Source of the DNA: Flavobacterium sp. 90
GTDB taxonomy: Bacteria; Bacteroidota; Bacteroidia; Flavobacteriales; Flavobacteriaceae
Direction: 5' to 3'
DNA: 64,000 nt
Assembly: GCF_004339525.1 (NCBI RefSeq)
Contig: NZ_SMGE01000001.1
Location: 1,860,001-1,924,000, forward strand
Shown here: piece after piece, positions 53,815-62,533 of the stretch
How the letters are laid out: each line of letters begins with the position of its first letter
How positions within the stretch are numbered: the first letter of the stretch is position 1
The notes under the pieces: model-generated
Databases searched by the model: none
The model's input: only the letters and a program-made list of their open reading frames with translations
Told to the model about the DNA's origin: nothing
Made by a program: the position numbers and the translations under genes

Positions 53815-54594
53815 TTAAATCCCAAAAACGTCCTTAGAATTTTGTGTTGTTTTTCCTGCTATTTCTTCTTCAGAAACGTCATATATATCTGCTAATTTGC
53901 TAATAACATTTACCAAGTAGCTGCTTTCGTTGCGTTTACCGCGATACGGAATTGGTGCTAAATAAGGTGAATCCGTCTCTAAAACGATATGTTCCAAATC
54001 GATTTGATTTAAAAACTGATCAATTTTTCCGTTTTTAAATGTCACAACTCCGCCAATTCCCAACTTCATATTGTAAGAAATCGCCTGAAGCGCCTGTTCG
54101 TGTGTTCCGGAAAAACAATGAAAAATTCCAAATAAATCATCTGATTTCTCTTCTTCCAGAACTTCAAAAATTTCATCAAAAGCTTCACGACAATGAATTA
54201 CAATTGGTAATTTGTATTGTTTTGCTAACTGAATTTGTCTCTTAAAAGCAATTTGTTGTTCTTTTAAATGGGTTTTATCCCAGTACAAATCAATTCCGAT
54301 TTCACCAACGGCATAGAATTTTCTTTTTGCCAGTTCGGTTTCTACATGTTTTAGCTCTTCTTCGTAATTATCTTTCACGTAAGTGGGATGCAAACCCATC
54401 ATTAAGAACACATAGTCAGGATAATTTTGCTCTAAATCATACATAGATTGCGTTGCAGCGGCATCGATTGCAGGAATAAAAAAACGAGTTACTCCGGCAT
54501 TTATAGCTCTTTGCATCATTTCGTCACGATCCTGATCAAATTCTTCTGAATATAAATGTGTGTGCGTGTCGGTAATTATAGGTGTTGAATTCAA
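53815..54594 (-). CDS. TatD-family metal-dependent hydrolase (DNase)
   Basis: 259 aa. Metal ligands are seen in TDTHTHLY (about 8-15), the Glu of GEIGIDLYW (about 95), HCREAFDE, HCFSG and the Asp of ETDSPYLAP (about 205). The start is TTG at 54594: no ATG lies between any upstream point and the first metal motif. It is first of a three-gene operon with the acyltransferase (64 nt gap) and ansA. Confidence 0.92.
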   Translation of the reverse strand: MNSTPIITDTHTHLYSEEFDQDRDEMMQRAINAGVTRFFIPAIDAAATQSMYDLEQNYPDYVFLMMGLHPTYVKDNYEEELKHVETELAKRKFYAVGEIGIDLYWDKTHLKEQQIAFKRQIQLAKQYKLPIVIHCREAFDEIFEVLEEEKSDDLFGIFHCFSGTHEQALQAISYNMKLGIGGVVTFKNGKIDQFLNQIDLEHIVLETDSPYLAPIPYRGKRNESSYLVNVISKLADIYDVSEEEIAGKTTQNSKDVFGI

Positions 54595-55344
54595 TTGTTG
54601 TAATTTTTTAAAGGTTCAAAATTACGACAATATTAAAAACTTTCCCAATTTGAATGTGATGGCGGTAAATGGCACGCGGATTTAGCGGATTCACTTCGTG
54701 AAAACGCGGATTTAAACGGATTTTTTTATTTTGTAATGTGTGTTTTTGTTTGTGTCGCGTTTTTGTCAGACTTGGCGAAGTGGAAACCAATGGCAGACGG
54801 ATGAAACGGATTCACTTCGTGAAAACGCAGATTTAAACGGATTTTTTTATTTTGTAATGTGGTTTTTTGCGTGTTTTTGTTTGTGTTGCGTTTTTGTCAG
54901 ACTTGGCGAAGTGGAAACCAATGGCACACGGATTTAACGGATTCACTTTGTGAAAATGCAGATTTGTACGGATTTTTTTATTTTGTAATGTGGTTTTTTG
55001 CGTGTTTTTGTTTGTGTTGCGTTTTTGTCAAACTTGGCGAAGTGGAAACCAATGGCACGCGGATGAAACGGATTCACTTTGTGAAAATGCAGATTTAAAC
55101 GGATTTTTTTATTTTGTAATGTGGTTTTTTGCGTGTTTTTGATTGTGTTGTGTTTTGTCAGACTGAGCGAAGTCGAAGTCCCTAACGTGATTATCTAATG
55201 CTAAAAAACCTTTGTCAAAGTTTAAAACTTTGACAAAGGTTTGGGCACATGTTTGTGTACGGGTTTTATCCCCAAAAAAAACCCGTACAAATCTGCATTT
55301 TCACAAAGTGAATCCGCATCATTCACGTGTCATTTAACTAAATA
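54595..55344. repeat. Four tandem repeats of about 131 bp plus inverted remnant
   Basis: Units begin at GGCACGCGG-like words at 54671, 54792, 54923 and 55054 (spacings 121, 131, 131). Each has GGATTCACTTCGTGAA (a small hairpin), a T-rich centre, GTGTTTTTGTTTGTGT and CTTGGCGAAGTGGAAACC. Downstream are a GACTGAGCGAAGTCGAAGTC word, the palindrome at 55208-55240, and an inverted partial copy at about 55285-55335. Open frames that cross the units are repeat artefacts; no gene. Confidence 0.8.
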
Positions 55345-56988
55345 CTAAACTCCTTCTTGAATAAATTGTATAGCACGATCTAAAACCTCGTCTCTTCCTT
55401 CTTGAATTCCTTTTATTGTTGGTTTTACTTCAATATCCGGAACAATTCCTATTCTTTGAGTTTCGCGTTTATCCGGATAAAAAACTCCAATTCCTGTATA
55501 TCTGGTATGAAATCCTTTAAAATCAAGATCCATTGCATTTCCATCTGCTCCGGCGGTTTGACTTCCTATAATTGTGGTATTTCCGGCAGTTTGAAAACAC
55601 ATTGCTGTCCATTCTGACTGGCTTAAAGAATCTTCGTTAAGCAAAACGATTACTTTTCCTTTATAATTGTCTTTATTTTCAGTACCACAAGTTGATCCTT
55701 CTGTCCAAGTATATCTTCCCGGATAATTTGGATAAGGATAGGTATAAATACAAAATGTTTTTTCCTGGGAGTTTAAAAATTTAGCGATATCTTCATACGT
55801 TTCATTTGGATAATTTCGCATATCAAAAATAATTGCTTTAGTTGATTTTAAAGTTTCAATCATTTCCGGAACATGTCTGGGTTTTAAAACACCCATGTCA
55901 ACATAGCCAACATTATTGTCCAGAAGTTTAAACTTTTCCTTCTTTTTGATAGCTCCTTTTTTAAATTCATTTCTATGAGAATCATGATAATCAGCCCAGA
56001 ACATTGATTTTGTTTCGTATTTTCCGTCTTTTAAAAACTCGACTGTAACATTTTCAGAATTGCTTCTTAAAATTGGACTAACCACTTTATCTAAAAACTT
56101 AGGTTCATTTGAAGCACAGATTAAATCTCGATTTTCTGAAATTAGTTCTTTTATCGTTTTACCATTTATTTTGGTAATTACATCTCCAATTTTTATGTTA
56201 CTTGCCTCAGCTAAACTATCGCCTAAAATTTCTGTAACAACCAATTTCTCATCAATAATTTTACCTGTGGCCGGAAAATAATTGAATCGCCTCAAAGATG
56301 AAATACCATATATTGGAGTTTCGGTATGGCTATCATTAATTTTAACTATTAGCTTTTTTATTGCAATATAAAAGTCAACATCACTTTTAGCATCAACAAC
56401 ACTTGGCAACGCCTGCACTAAACTTAAATCCCATTTTTGATCCATTACATATTTATACGGAAAATAATATTCTATTAAATTCCAATAAGCAAACAACATC
56501 AGAATTCTCGGGCCTTTATTCGTATAATCAAGATCAAAGTAATTTTTCGCACTTTTCATCGCATCAAAACCAGGTCCGAATTCTTCAGTAGTTTGAAATC
56601 TATTATCCTCTATAAATTTCAATTTCTTAGACAGTTTTTTAGAAAACAACTTATTATTAAACCAACTTAAATCAAAGTTTTTATCAAAAAACTCAACATC
56701 TTTTGGTGCTGCAATTGGTGCGATTTCTTTTACTGGTCCAAGATCGTCGATCCAGTTTTCCAGAACTAATGAAAATTCTTCTTTGGTTTGCGCTTTGTCT
56801 ATTTTTGGTAATTTTTCTAAAAGCTGATTGTCCCAGTTTACTTCCCCTTTGGCAACTTTTGGATGGTAATATTTTAAAAATCCCCAAACTTTGCAAGTTG
56901 CAGCGAGTTTTTCAGTTTCGGTAATTTTGGTGTTACCAAAGATGATTTGTGAAAAGATAATTAAAAGAAATAGAATAATTTTTTGCAT
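55345..56988 (-). CDS. Secreted S41-family peptidase (paralogue 2)
   Basis: 547 aa. A signal peptide (1-18) is followed by the KLAATCKVWGFLKYYHP block (about 27-43), a PDZ-like segment (ASNIKIGDVITKINGK, about 260) and the S41 core. The active-site Ser-x-x-Glu lies in LSQSEWTAM (Ser456/Ser458, Glu459), then IIGSQTAGADG, and the C-terminal VPDIEVKPTIKGIQEG. The Lys of the CtpA dyad is absent. It is close to the next gene, 57379, and related to 21327. It is bracketed by an inverted repeat copy at its 3' side and a direct copy at its 5' side. Confidence 0.88.
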   Translation of the reverse strand: MQKIILFLLIIFSQIIFGNTKITETEKLAATCKVWGFLKYYHPKVAKGEVNWDNQLLEKLPKIDKAQTKEEFSLVLENWIDDLGPVKEIAPIAAPKDVEFFDKNFDLSWFNNKLFSKKLSKKLKFIEDNRFQTTEEFGPGFDAMKSAKNYFDLDYTNKGPRILMLFAYWNLIEYYFPYKYVMDQKWDLSLVQALPSVVDAKSDVDFYIAIKKLIVKINDSHTETPIYGISSLRRFNYFPATGKIIDEKLVVTEILGDSLAEASNIKIGDVITKINGKTIKELISENRDLICASNEPKFLDKVVSPILRSNSENVTVEFLKDGKYETKSMFWADYHDSHRNEFKKGAIKKKEKFKLLDNNVGYVDMGVLKPRHVPEMIETLKSTKAIIFDMRNYPNETYEDIAKFLNSQEKTFCIYTYPYPNYPGRYTWTEGSTCGTENKDNYKGKVIVLLNEDSLSQSEWTAMCFQTAGNTTIIGSQTAGADGNAMDLDFKGFHTRYTGIGVFYPDKRETQRIGIVPDIEVKPTIKGIQEGRDEVLDRAIQFIQEGV

Positions 56989-57378
56989 TCAATAAAAGGA
57001 TAAAATTATTAATGGTTTTGGTTTGTTAGTGGCAATAAATTAAAGCCGAAAATAGAACTAAAAATCTAAATTTATTTACGGCTTTACGTAAAAACGATTT
57101 TTTTTACGGTTTTGTGTTAAATGGCACACAGATGAAACGGATTCACTTCGTGAAAACGCGGATTTACACTGATTTTTTTATTTGTATTGTGTTTTTGTTT
57201 GTGTTAAGTTTTTGTCAGACTGAGCGAAGTCGAAGTCCCGCAACGGCTATCTACAGTAAACCCGACAGGTTTTTTAAACCTGTCGGGTTTGAATGCGTAT
57301 AAAAATAAAAAAAATCCGCGCTCATCATCGTTTTCACAAAGTGAATCCGTCAAATCCGCGTGCCATTTAGCTGAATCT
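56989..57378. repeat. Repeat cluster between the two S41 genes
   Basis: 390 bp with no gene: a direct GGCACACAG...TTCACTTCGTGAA unit near 57122-57180, a GACTGAGCGAAGTCGAAGTC word near 57218, the AAACCCGACAGGTTT palindrome (57258-57290), and an inverted unit at 57308-57366. The same order of parts follows at 55140-55340. Confidence 0.75.
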
Positions 57379-59043
57379 TTAAACTCCAGTTTCAATAAAT
57401 ACTAAAGCGCGATCCAGAATTTCGTCTTTTCCTTCCTGAATTCCTTTAATGGTTGGTTTTACTTCGATATCAGGAACAATTCCTATTCTTTGTGTTTCTC
57501 TTTTGTCTGGATAAAAAACCCCAATTCCTGAAAACTGTGTATTAAATCCCTCAAAATCGAATATTGAAACATTACCATCCGCGCCAGAAGTTTGACTTCC
57601 AACAATTGTAGCGTGCCCGGAAGTTTGAAAACACATCGCTGTCCATTCTGCCTGACTTTGCGTTTTTTCGTTCAATAAAAGAATCACTTTTCCTTTGTAA
57701 TAATCCTTATTATCAAAACCAATTGAAGCTCCGCTACTCCACATAAATCTTCCCGGATAACTTAAATCAGGAAGTGTATAAATGGCAAATTTCTTTTCTT
57801 TCGGGTTTAAAAAATTTCCTATTGGTTCAAAAGTCCCTTTTGGATAATTTCTCATATCAAAAACAATTGCTTTCGTATTTTTTAATGCTTCAATCATATC
57901 AGGAATGTTTTTGATGCCGATAATTCCCATATCAACATAACCAACATTATTATCTAAAAGCTTAAATTTTTCCTTCTTTTTTCTTGCTCCTTTTTTAAAT
58001 TCATTTCTGTGAGAATCATGATAATCATACCAAGTCATTGCTTTTGTAACATACTTGTCATTTTCAAAAAACTCTACTTTTACTAAATCTGCAGTATAGC
58101 TTCTTAAAATTTTCTCCGCCAGTTTATCCAAATATTTAGGTTCGTTTGAGGCACAAATCAAATCTCTGTTCTCTGCGATAATCTCTCTTATCGTTTTATC
58201 ATTTATTTTAGTAATTATAGTCCCCGCTTTTATATTATCAGCCTGAGCAAGACTATCGGCTAGAATTTCTGTAATTACCAGTTTCTCATCAATTATCTTC
58301 CCGTTTGCAGGAAAATAATTTCTTATTTTGGGAGTTGTCGCAGACGAATAGGTATAAAACTCTGTATGACTGTCATCAATTCTTGACACCAGTTTTCTCA
58401 TTTCCAGATAAAAATCATCTTGATTATCTGCTTTAATTACAAGCGGTAAGATTTTTTCTAAAGTGATATCCCATTTCTGATCCATTAAATATTTATCCGG
58501 AAAAAAATATTCTACCAGGTTCCAATACATAAATATCATTCGAAGTTTTGAATTCTTATCTTTAAAGTCCGGATGTTTAAAACTCTCATTTTGCAAAAGA
58601 ACATTCCCAGCACCTTCTGCGGCATAAACATAAAACTGTTCGCCTTGAAATCTATTCTTTTCTATAAATTCCAATTTCTTAGAAAGTTTTTTCGAAAACA
58701 ATTTATTCTTGTTGATCCAGGATAAATCGAAATTTTTATCAAAATATTCAACGTCTTTTGGTTGTGCAATTGGCGCTATTTCTTTTATGGGACCAAGATC
58801 ATCAATCCAATTTTCCAGAATTAAAGAAAATTCTTTTTGGGTTTGTACTTTTTCAATTTTAGATAATTTTTCTAAAAGCTGATTATCCCAATTTACTTCG
58901 CCGTTTGCTACTTTTGGATGGTAATACTTCAGAAAACCCCAAACTTTACAAGTTGCCACAAGTTTTTCATTTTCTGTAATTTTGGCTTGGCCAAAGGTAA
59001 TTTGCGTAAGAACTAATAGAAAAAATAAGGCATTTTTTTTCAT
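57379..59043 (-). CDS. Secreted S41-family peptidase (paralogue 3)
   Basis: 554 aa with the same architecture as 55345: signal peptide, KLVATCKVWGFLKYYHP, PDZ-like segment (ADNIKAGTIITKINDK) and catalytic region TQSQAEWTAM followed by IVGSQTSGADG. The C-terminus VPDIEVKPTIKGIQEGKDE is almost shared with its neighbour. The two look like a tandem duplication, whereas the copy in the peptide operon is more diverged. Substrates unknown. Confidence 0.88.
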   Translation of the reverse strand: MKKNALFFLLVLTQITFGQAKITENEKLVATCKVWGFLKYYHPKVANGEVNWDNQLLEKLSKIEKVQTQKEFSLILENWIDDLGPIKEIAPIAQPKDVEYFDKNFDLSWINKNKLFSKKLSKKLEFIEKNRFQGEQFYVYAAEGAGNVLLQNESFKHPDFKDKNSKLRMIFMYWNLVEYFFPDKYLMDQKWDITLEKILPLVIKADNQDDFYLEMRKLVSRIDDSHTEFYTYSSATTPKIRNYFPANGKIIDEKLVITEILADSLAQADNIKAGTIITKINDKTIREIIAENRDLICASNEPKYLDKLAEKILRSYTADLVKVEFFENDKYVTKAMTWYDYHDSHRNEFKKGARKKKEKFKLLDNNVGYVDMGIIGIKNIPDMIEALKNTKAIVFDMRNYPKGTFEPIGNFLNPKEKKFAIYTLPDLSYPGRFMWSSGASIGFDNKDYYKGKVILLLNEKTQSQAEWTAMCFQTSGHATIVGSQTSGADGNVSIFDFEGFNTQFSGIGVFYPDKRETQRIGIVPDIEVKPTIKGIQEGKDEILDRALVFIETGV

Positions 59044-59151
59044 TCAATTGTAGGTTGGTTTTGGTTGCTTTTATAAAATTAAAATCGAATTTAGAACTAA
59101 AAATCTGAATTTGATTACGGTTTTCCGTAAAAGCAATTCGTTGCGCTAAAT

Positions 59152-59276
59152 GGCACGCGGATGAAACGGATTCACTTCGTGAAAACGCGGATTTAAAAGG
59201 ATTTTTTTATTTTGCGTTGTGTTTCTGTTTGTTGTCAAACGATAAACCCGACAGGTTTTGAAAACCTGTCGGGTTT
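59152..59276. repeat. Repeat unit and palindrome upstream of the third S41 gene
   Basis: A single GGCACGCGGATGAAACGG unit with the TTCACTTCGTGAA hairpin (from 59152) is followed by the AAACCCGACAGGTTTT palindrome (59244-59276). The palindrome may terminate the anti-sigma operon, which ends at 59312. Confidence 0.65.
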
Positions 59277-59311
59277 GAATATGTGTGAAGATCTTTGTGT
59301 TTTATAAAATC

Positions 59312-60037
59312 TTAATCTAAATCTTCCATAAGATTTTGAACGTCGTCATAATTTTCATAATCCTCAGAGATTGTCTGCAAGATTTCTTTACAAGCTTTGT
59401 AGTCTTTTTGTTTTAATTTGGATAACGCCAGATTCCATTTTGCTTTTTCTTTATAGACAGAAGTTCCTGCTATTAATTCATTAAAAACTACTTCGGCTTT
59501 TTTATAATGACTTTCTTCTAATAAAGAAACGCCATAAAAATATTGAACTTCAGGTGTTTTGTTTTCTTTTAAAATAGTTTCAAAAAGCGGAATTGCTTCT
59601 GAATATTTTCTTTCATTAAAAGCGGTTTCGGCTTGTTTCAAAGTTTCTTTTACTTCTCCTCTTTCTGTAAATGAGGCTTGCTCAGGATGATTATAATCTT
59701 CAAAAGATGGATTCTGATTATAATTAAAAAAGAACAATCCAAATAGAATCACTACAGAAGCTGCGGCTGCAAAATACCAGGCATTTAATCCTATAACTTT
59801 TGGTTTATTGGTATTGAAATGTTTGTCTGAAATCGTTTTTAAATTTGCTTTAAACGCTTCTCTTTCTTCTTCATGTTCAAATTTATTTTCTAATTGAGTA
59901 TGAAGATTTTTGAAAATCTCAAATTCCGAAGCTATTCCGGGATCTTGAGACAATTGATTTTCAAACTTATTTTGTTCATCAATCGTCAGTTCGCCTTGAA
60001 GATATTGATCGAATAATATGTAGCGTTCTTCGTTCAT
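59312..60037 (-). CDS. Anti-sigma-factor-like membrane protein with TPR domain
   Basis: 241 aa. The cytoplasmic N-terminal segment (1-85; YLQGELTIDEQNKFENQLSQ) is like the short helical sigma-binding part of Bacteroidetes anti-sigma factors. One membrane helix (about 87-106; WYFAAAASVVILFGLFFF) and a periplasmic TPR domain (about 130-240) follow. The gene starts 2 nt after the ECF sigma gene ends, so they form a sigma/anti-sigma pair. The TPRs may sense an envelope signal (inference). Confidence 0.82.
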   Translation of the reverse strand: MNEERYILFDQYLQGELTIDEQNKFENQLSQDPGIASEFEIFKNLHTQLENKFEHEEEREAFKANLKTISDKHFNTNKPKVIGLNAWYFAAAASVVILFGLFFFNYNQNPSFEDYNHPEQASFTERGEVKETLKQAETAFNERKYSEAIPLFETILKENKTPEVQYFYGVSLLEESHYKKAEVVFNELIAGTSVYKEKAKWNLALSKLKQKDYKACKEILQTISEDYENYDDVQNLMEDLD

Positions 60038-60039
60038 GA

Positions 60040-60624
60040 CTAATTATTTTTTAGAGATTTAAAATTTTTGGCTTCCTGAATCCACTGTGTTAATTGACCA
60101 ACGCACAACGATTTTTTCTTGCGGACATATCCGTAAGTTACGTTTAATTTCTCAGCAACTTCTTCCATTGATTTTAGGGTAAAACTCAACTTCAACAATT
60201 CCTGACATTTATCGCCCAGTTTCTGAAACATGGTGTCAAAAAGCTGTTGTTTCTCGTCAAATTCTTCCGTTTGCCCAATTAATTCCAGTGCAGATTCATT
60301 CATAGATACCGCATCTTCATTAATTGTTACCCCTTTATTCGAAGTTTTTTTGAGTTCGTTAAGCCATTTTCTTTTACACAATAAAAAAAAGTAAGCATCA
60401 AACGGGCAAGTCAATTGAAGTGTATTGGCTTTGGCCTGATTAAAAAGTAAAATCATGACTTCCTGAACCACATCCTGAGCGTGTTCCTTATCGCCGGAAT
60501 TGTTCATAATGAACATAACAACTTTGGGAACAAACTTTTTGTAAATCGTCTGAATGATTGCCGAGTCATTTGCAGCAAGTCCTTCAATATACATTTGGTC
60601 AGGATGAATTTTATTTTGACTCAT
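60040..60624 (-). CDS. ECF-type RNA polymerase sigma factor
   Basis: 194 aa. Region 2 (about 20-90; HAQDVVQEVMILLFNQ, then KRKWLNELKK) and region 4 (about 130-185; SMEEVAEKLNVTYGYVRKKK) are present, with no region 1 or 3. It directs RNA polymerase to a small regulon, presumably released by the TPR anti-sigma protein encoded next. Genes on the other strand carry a shared bipartite upstream motif, likely its promoter. Confidence 0.93.
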   Translation of the reverse strand: MSQNKIHPDQMYIEGLAANDSAIIQTIYKKFVPKVVMFIMNNSGDKEHAQDVVQEVMILLFNQAKANTLQLTCPFDAYFFLLCKRKWLNELKKTSNKGVTINEDAVSMNESALELIGQTEEFDEKQQLFDTMFQKLGDKCQELLKLSFTLKSMEEVAEKLNVTYGYVRKKKSLCVGQLTQWIQEAKNFKSLKNN

Positions 60625-60683
60625 AAAAAAACTTTTTGTTAGCTAATTTAAGAAAAAGAATCTGAAATAAATTTCATTCAAAA

Positions 60684-60714
60684 GGGTAACAATTATAAAG
60701 TCAGGTTGATATAA
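60684..60714 (+). promoter_or_regulatory. Candidate ECF-sigma promoter, copy 1
   Basis: GGGTAACAA, 13 nt, TTGATATAA. It lies between the sigma gene and the divergent small membrane protein gene at 60855. The spacing is identical to two further copies downstream. Confidence 0.65.
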
Positions 60715-60854
60715 CGTAACAATATGTTTTTGCCAGATTATTTATTGGAAGAAAATAGCACACGGATTAGACTAATTAAACAGATTATCTAATTTAAAAT
60801 TCGTGCTCATTCGTGCAATTTGTGGCAAAAAAATCAATTCAAAAATTAAGAAAA

Positions 60855-61154
60855 ATGGAAACGTATCAATTTACAAACGAAAAAACTTTAGATCAGTTTA
60901 ACGAAATGATTGCTGCCAAAAAACGTAATGGTTTTGTAATTATCGAGCACAACGAAAAATTACCATACGTGGTTTTATCCAAAGAAAAAAAATCCATCAA
61001 CCACTTCTTTCATCTCTTTCTTACCTGTATCACTTTTGGATTCTGGGCAATTGTTTGGGTGTATTTGATTGTTACGCTTTCGCAAAAGAAAAACATTCTC
61101 GTTGCAGTAGACGAAGACGGAAACCTGTTTGAAGACAAATGCCTTTCAGCATAA
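60855..61154 (+). CDS. Small membrane protein
   Basis: 99 aa from ATG 60855 (METYQFTNEKTLDQFNEM). The longer frame upstream contains intergenic repeat sequence and is not used. The first half is soluble and Lys-rich. One or two membrane spans follow (about 53-80; FFHLFLTCITFGFWAIVWVYLIV) and then a short acidic tail. The candidate ECF promoter lies about 140 nt upstream. Function unknown; likely a member of the sigma regulon. Confidence 0.75.
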   Translation: METYQFTNEKTLDQFNEMIAAKKRNGFVIIEHNEKLPYVVLSKEKKSINHFFHLFLTCITFGFWAIVWVYLIVTLSQKKNILVAVDEDGNLFEDKCLSA

Positions 61155-61175
61155 ATTAAAAAAAATAAAAAACAA

Positions 61176-61206
61176 GGGTAACAATTTTATAAGCTCGTTG
61201 ATATAA
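61176..61206 (+). promoter_or_regulatory. Candidate ECF-sigma promoter, copy 2
   Basis: GGGTAACAA-N13-TTGATATAA, exactly as copy 1. With copy 3 it forms a 70-bp tandem duplication upstream of the lipoprotein gene at 61356. Confidence 0.65.
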
Positions 61207-61245
61207 CATTAGAATACAAGTTGAAAAAATAAATTTTGAAAACAA

Positions 61246-61276
61246 GGGTAACAATATCAAACCCAAATTGATATAA
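61246..61276 (+). promoter_or_regulatory. Candidate ECF-sigma promoter, copy 3
   Basis: GGGTAACAA-N13-TTGATATAA, with a different 13-nt spacer sequence from copies 1 and 2. It lies 79 nt before the ATG at 61356. Confidence 0.65.
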
Positions 61277-61355
61277 GAATATAAAATGATAATTAACAAC
61301 CAAATCTGAAAACCGCCTGAAACCAATCAGGACAGATTTATAAAAACTAGAAATC

Positions 61356-62348
61356 ATGAACACAAATTTCAAAAAATTAGGAGTTTTATTTTTATTAGTA
61401 ATCACATTCGCAAGTTGCGACAATAGCGATGGCGATAACAACAATCTTATTTTGCCTCCAACAGCAGCGGCTTTTAAAAGCATTAGCGAACAAGGAGTTA
61501 AGAAAAACACTCAAAAATTTACCATTACAGCCGGAACTGGTGTTGTAACTATAACATCTGCAAAAGGAGTAAAACTGAACATTCCAGGAGACTGTTTGAC
61601 CAAAAACGGAGTCGCTGTAACCGGAGCAGTTGATATCGAATACATCGAACTTTTTGACAAAGGAAACATGTTAATCACCAACAAACCAACAATGGGAATC
61701 ACGGCTGACGGAAAGAAAAACTTACTGATTTCTGGCGGAGAATTCTTCATCAAAGCTTCACAAGGCGGCGTTGAACTTAAAACTTCTTGTTACATGACAA
61801 TGGTTGTTCCGGCAGCTTTAACAGATGGTGTAGACAATACAATGACTTTATGGACGGGCGTAATTGACGACAAAGGAGAACTTGCCTGGAAAGATGCAAA
61901 CAAACCAAATGCTGACGGAACTGGCGGCGGAAAAGGCGGTGTTCAAGGCGAAGGAACAAATTATTACGTAACTTTTGGAAACTTTGGCTGGACAAACGTA
62001 GACCGTTTTTACAGCGATCCAAGACCTAAAACAACCATTCTTGCTGATGCTCCTGATGGTTACGACAACAACAATAGCGCGATTTACTTATCATACGATG
62101 GCGAAGGAACAAACGCACTTGCTAAACTGGACACTTACACGCCTGCTGGATTATTCAGCGAACACTACGGTCAAATCCCAATTGGTTTAGCTTGTCACGT
62201 GATTTTTGTTACCGAAGATAATGGACAATGGCGCTATGCAATCAAAGCTGTAACCGTTGCTGCCAACGATGTTTACACCTTTACTTTAGCCGAAACAACA
62301 GTCGGCACAGAAGCCCAACTAGTAGCTGCAATCAATGCTATTCAGTAA
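61356..62348 (+). CDS. Lipoprotein of the ECF-sigma locus
   Basis: 330 aa. Lipobox Cys21 (LLVITFASC), then a short Asp/Asn linker. About residues 55-140 look like a ZU5-like beta-sandwich (VTITSAKGVKLNIPGDCLTK, VDIEYIELFDKGNML). A Gly-rich stretch lies near 190-200, and the C-terminal half is beta-rich. Two tandem candidate ECF promoters precede it, and a hairpin terminator follows. It is probably an envelope or surface protein made under sigma control. Confidence 0.8.
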   Translation: MNTNFKKLGVLFLLVITFASCDNSDGDNNNLILPPTAAAFKSISEQGVKKNTQKFTITAGTGVVTITSAKGVKLNIPGDCLTKNGVAVTGAVDIEYIELFDKGNMLITNKPTMGITADGKKNLLISGGEFFIKASQGGVELKTSCYMTMVVPAALTDGVDNTMTLWTGVIDDKGELAWKDANKPNADGTGGGKGGVQGEGTNYYVTFGNFGWTNVDRFYSDPRPKTTILADAPDGYDNNNSAIYLSYDGEGTNALAKLDTYTPAGLFSEHYGQIPIGLACHVIFVTEDNGQWRYAIKAVTVAANDVYTFTLAETTVGTEAQLVAAINAIQ

Positions 62349-62368
62349 CTTACAAAATACTTTTTAAG

Positions 62369-62400
62369 AAAAAGTGGTGATTTGCTCATCACTTTTTTTT
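62369..62400 (+). terminator. Terminator after the ECF-locus lipoprotein
   Basis: AAAGTGGTGA and TCATCACTTT form a stem with one G-U pair, followed by eight Ts. Confidence 0.8.
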
Positions 62401-62533
62401 ACATTTAATCCAGTTTTAAAATTTAATTCTGATGATTTTCAGAAACTAATCCTGCTATTCGTTACAATCTTTTCCTTCCTAAAGAAGTCAGGAAAAGTAT
62501 TTCCACTACTATCAGGGCTAAAAACCACTAGTT

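Noticed and set aside
54740..55098. Overlapping frames of 65 and 79 codons on the + strand
   Set aside because: They run through the tandem repeat units, have repeating low-complexity Cys/Phe/Val content, and no homologue-like features.
54595..55344. CRISPR-like array
   Set aside because: Units are about 131 bp, nearly identical throughout, with no short repeat/unique spacer alternation and no cas genes.
57114..57395. Short frames on both strands between the S41 genes
   Set aside because: Both are formed by the direct and inverted repeat units and the CCCGACAGG palindrome.
60320..60345. A fourth GGGTAACAA inside the sigma-factor gene on the minus strand
   Set aside because: It is coding sequence (GVTINE) and lacks TTGATATAA at the 13-nt spacing.
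61187..61510. 107-codon frame on the minus strand
   Set aside because: It covers the promoter copies and the start of the lipoprotein gene on the other strand; composition is not protein-like.
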